NCBI GenBank assembly: GCA_958295665.1
Contig: OY282560.1
Span: forward strand, 39,226,590-39,290,589
DNA from: Tipula vernalis
Lineage: Eukaryota > Arthropoda > Insecta > Diptera > Tipulidae
Reading direction: 5' to 3'
Length of the DNA: 64,000 nucleotides
Shown here: piece by piece, positions 63,695 to 64,000 of the stretch
Layout: each line of letters begins with the position of its first letter
Position numbering within the stretch: the first letter of the stretch is position 1
Notes under the pieces: generated by a model
What the model saw: the letters and a program-made list of their open reading frames with translations, nothing else
Databases searched by the model: none
Told to the model about the DNA's origin: nothing
Translations under genes and position numbers: made by a program

Positions 63695-64000
63695 GTTAAT
63701 ACCAGCGTCCATCCAACAATCGATCGAAATATTTAATATCGATGGTAACAAGGGTATCCTAGGATTAGATTTGGGACAAGCTAGAATAATCACAAATTAC
63801 GTTAAATTAATTCATATTATTGAATTAGATGATTTACAAATCAGCTTAAATTCAATAAACGGTAACATCAACATGATCGAAGAAATCATGATTAATAAAA
63901 ATCTCTCTACATTTAGAGTAGAAATAGTTAAAAATAGATATAAAGATTAAGAGGAAAGTTTAAAAAATATTTACCCAGCCGTTAGAACGAAAAGAGGATT
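63695..64000 (+). pseudogene. Errantivirus env, N-terminal part (runs off the window)
   Basis: In the frame starting at 63690 the translation has the hydrophobic-polar alternation of an errantivirus envelope N-terminus (G-I-L-G-L-D-L-G-Q-A-R-I near 63755). A TAA at 63948-63950 interrupts it, and the same frame then continues to a basic R-T-K-R-G motif at 63984-63998 resembling the furin-type cleavage site of insect retroviral envelopes. The remainder is outside the window. With the stop present, no full envelope would be made from this copy. Confidence 0.7.

Larger units (their letters stand above)
58243..64000 (+). mobile_element. Errantivirus-type gypsy retrotransposon (17.6/297-like), truncated by the window edge
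   Basis: 5' LTR (58243-58570), primer-binding site (58570-58580), leader, gag, pol and the beginning of env are present in order; the 3' part lies outside the window. AGT...ACT LTR ends, the TGGCGCAGT-type primer site, the gag-pol frame overlap and an env preceded by a splice acceptor are hallmarks of insect errantiviruses, which are endogenous gypsy-type retroviruses. The copy has several stops and frame changes and so looks defective as written. Confidence 0.9.

Noticed and set aside
1..64000. tRNA, rRNA or other structural RNA genes
   Set aside because: No cloverleaf, B-box pair or rRNA-like segment was convincing on reading; only retrotransposon primer-binding sites resemble tRNA sequence.

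Overview
The window reads as a repeat-rich, gene-poor stretch of an insect nuclear genome, most likely a fly (Diptera). This is an inference from four things: strong AT richness, very short introns (66-68 bases) in the one spliced gene, the transposable-element families present (jockey-type LINE, pogo, copia, BEL/Pao, CsRn1/Kabuki-type gypsy, and a 17.6/297-type errantivirus with an AGT...ACT LTR), and Kozak-like CAAACAATG starts. No bacterial features, tRNA, rRNA or CRISPR array were seen.

Host signal is sparse and all on the minus strand. Two short coding exons, 3213-3286 and 33663-33916, each begin with ATG, end in a consensus donor at the same codon phase (phase 2) and finish with the residues I-P-R. 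A third, tiny candidate (ATG AGT AG, donor GTAAAG) lies at 14278-14285. The best reading is alternative first exons of one large minus-strand gene whose common exons lie left of position 1, so most of the window would be intron or upstream DNA. The gene is not identified; a calcium-channel beta subunit is only a weak guess.

The rest is layered mobile DNA. 0.9-9.5 kb: decayed LINE pieces, a ~148-base tandem repeat, AT-rich degenerate DNA, and a 5'-truncated jockey LINE with an 11-base target duplication. 9.97-12.33 kb: a pogo/Tigger element with TIRs and TA duplication but a broken transposase. 15.0-24.6 kb: a foldback-type repeat family, whose arms bracket a decayed gypsy element and a 3.7-kb DNA transposon with 30-base TIRs, an AATT duplication and a spliced transposase-like gene. 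26.9-34.5 kb: degenerate satellites, a (GTCTGTCA)n minisatellite, a MITE-like element, a LINE-like tail and a gypsy fragment. 34.75-40.37 kb: the most unusual object, a ~168-base satellite of about 28 units enclosed by ~400-base inverted repeats. 41.1-41.8 kb: two head-to-head LTR-like repeats.

44.4-64.0 kb is a dense retrotransposon nest: BEL/Pao integrase (-), a mariner-like remnant, BEL/Pao pol (+), a LINE, a deleted copia (-), a CsRn1-type gypsy with all catalytic motifs but several frame breaks, and at the right edge an errantivirus with 5' LTR, primer-binding site, gag, pol and the start of env. Every multidomain element shows stops, frameshifts or deletions, so none looks autonomous as written.
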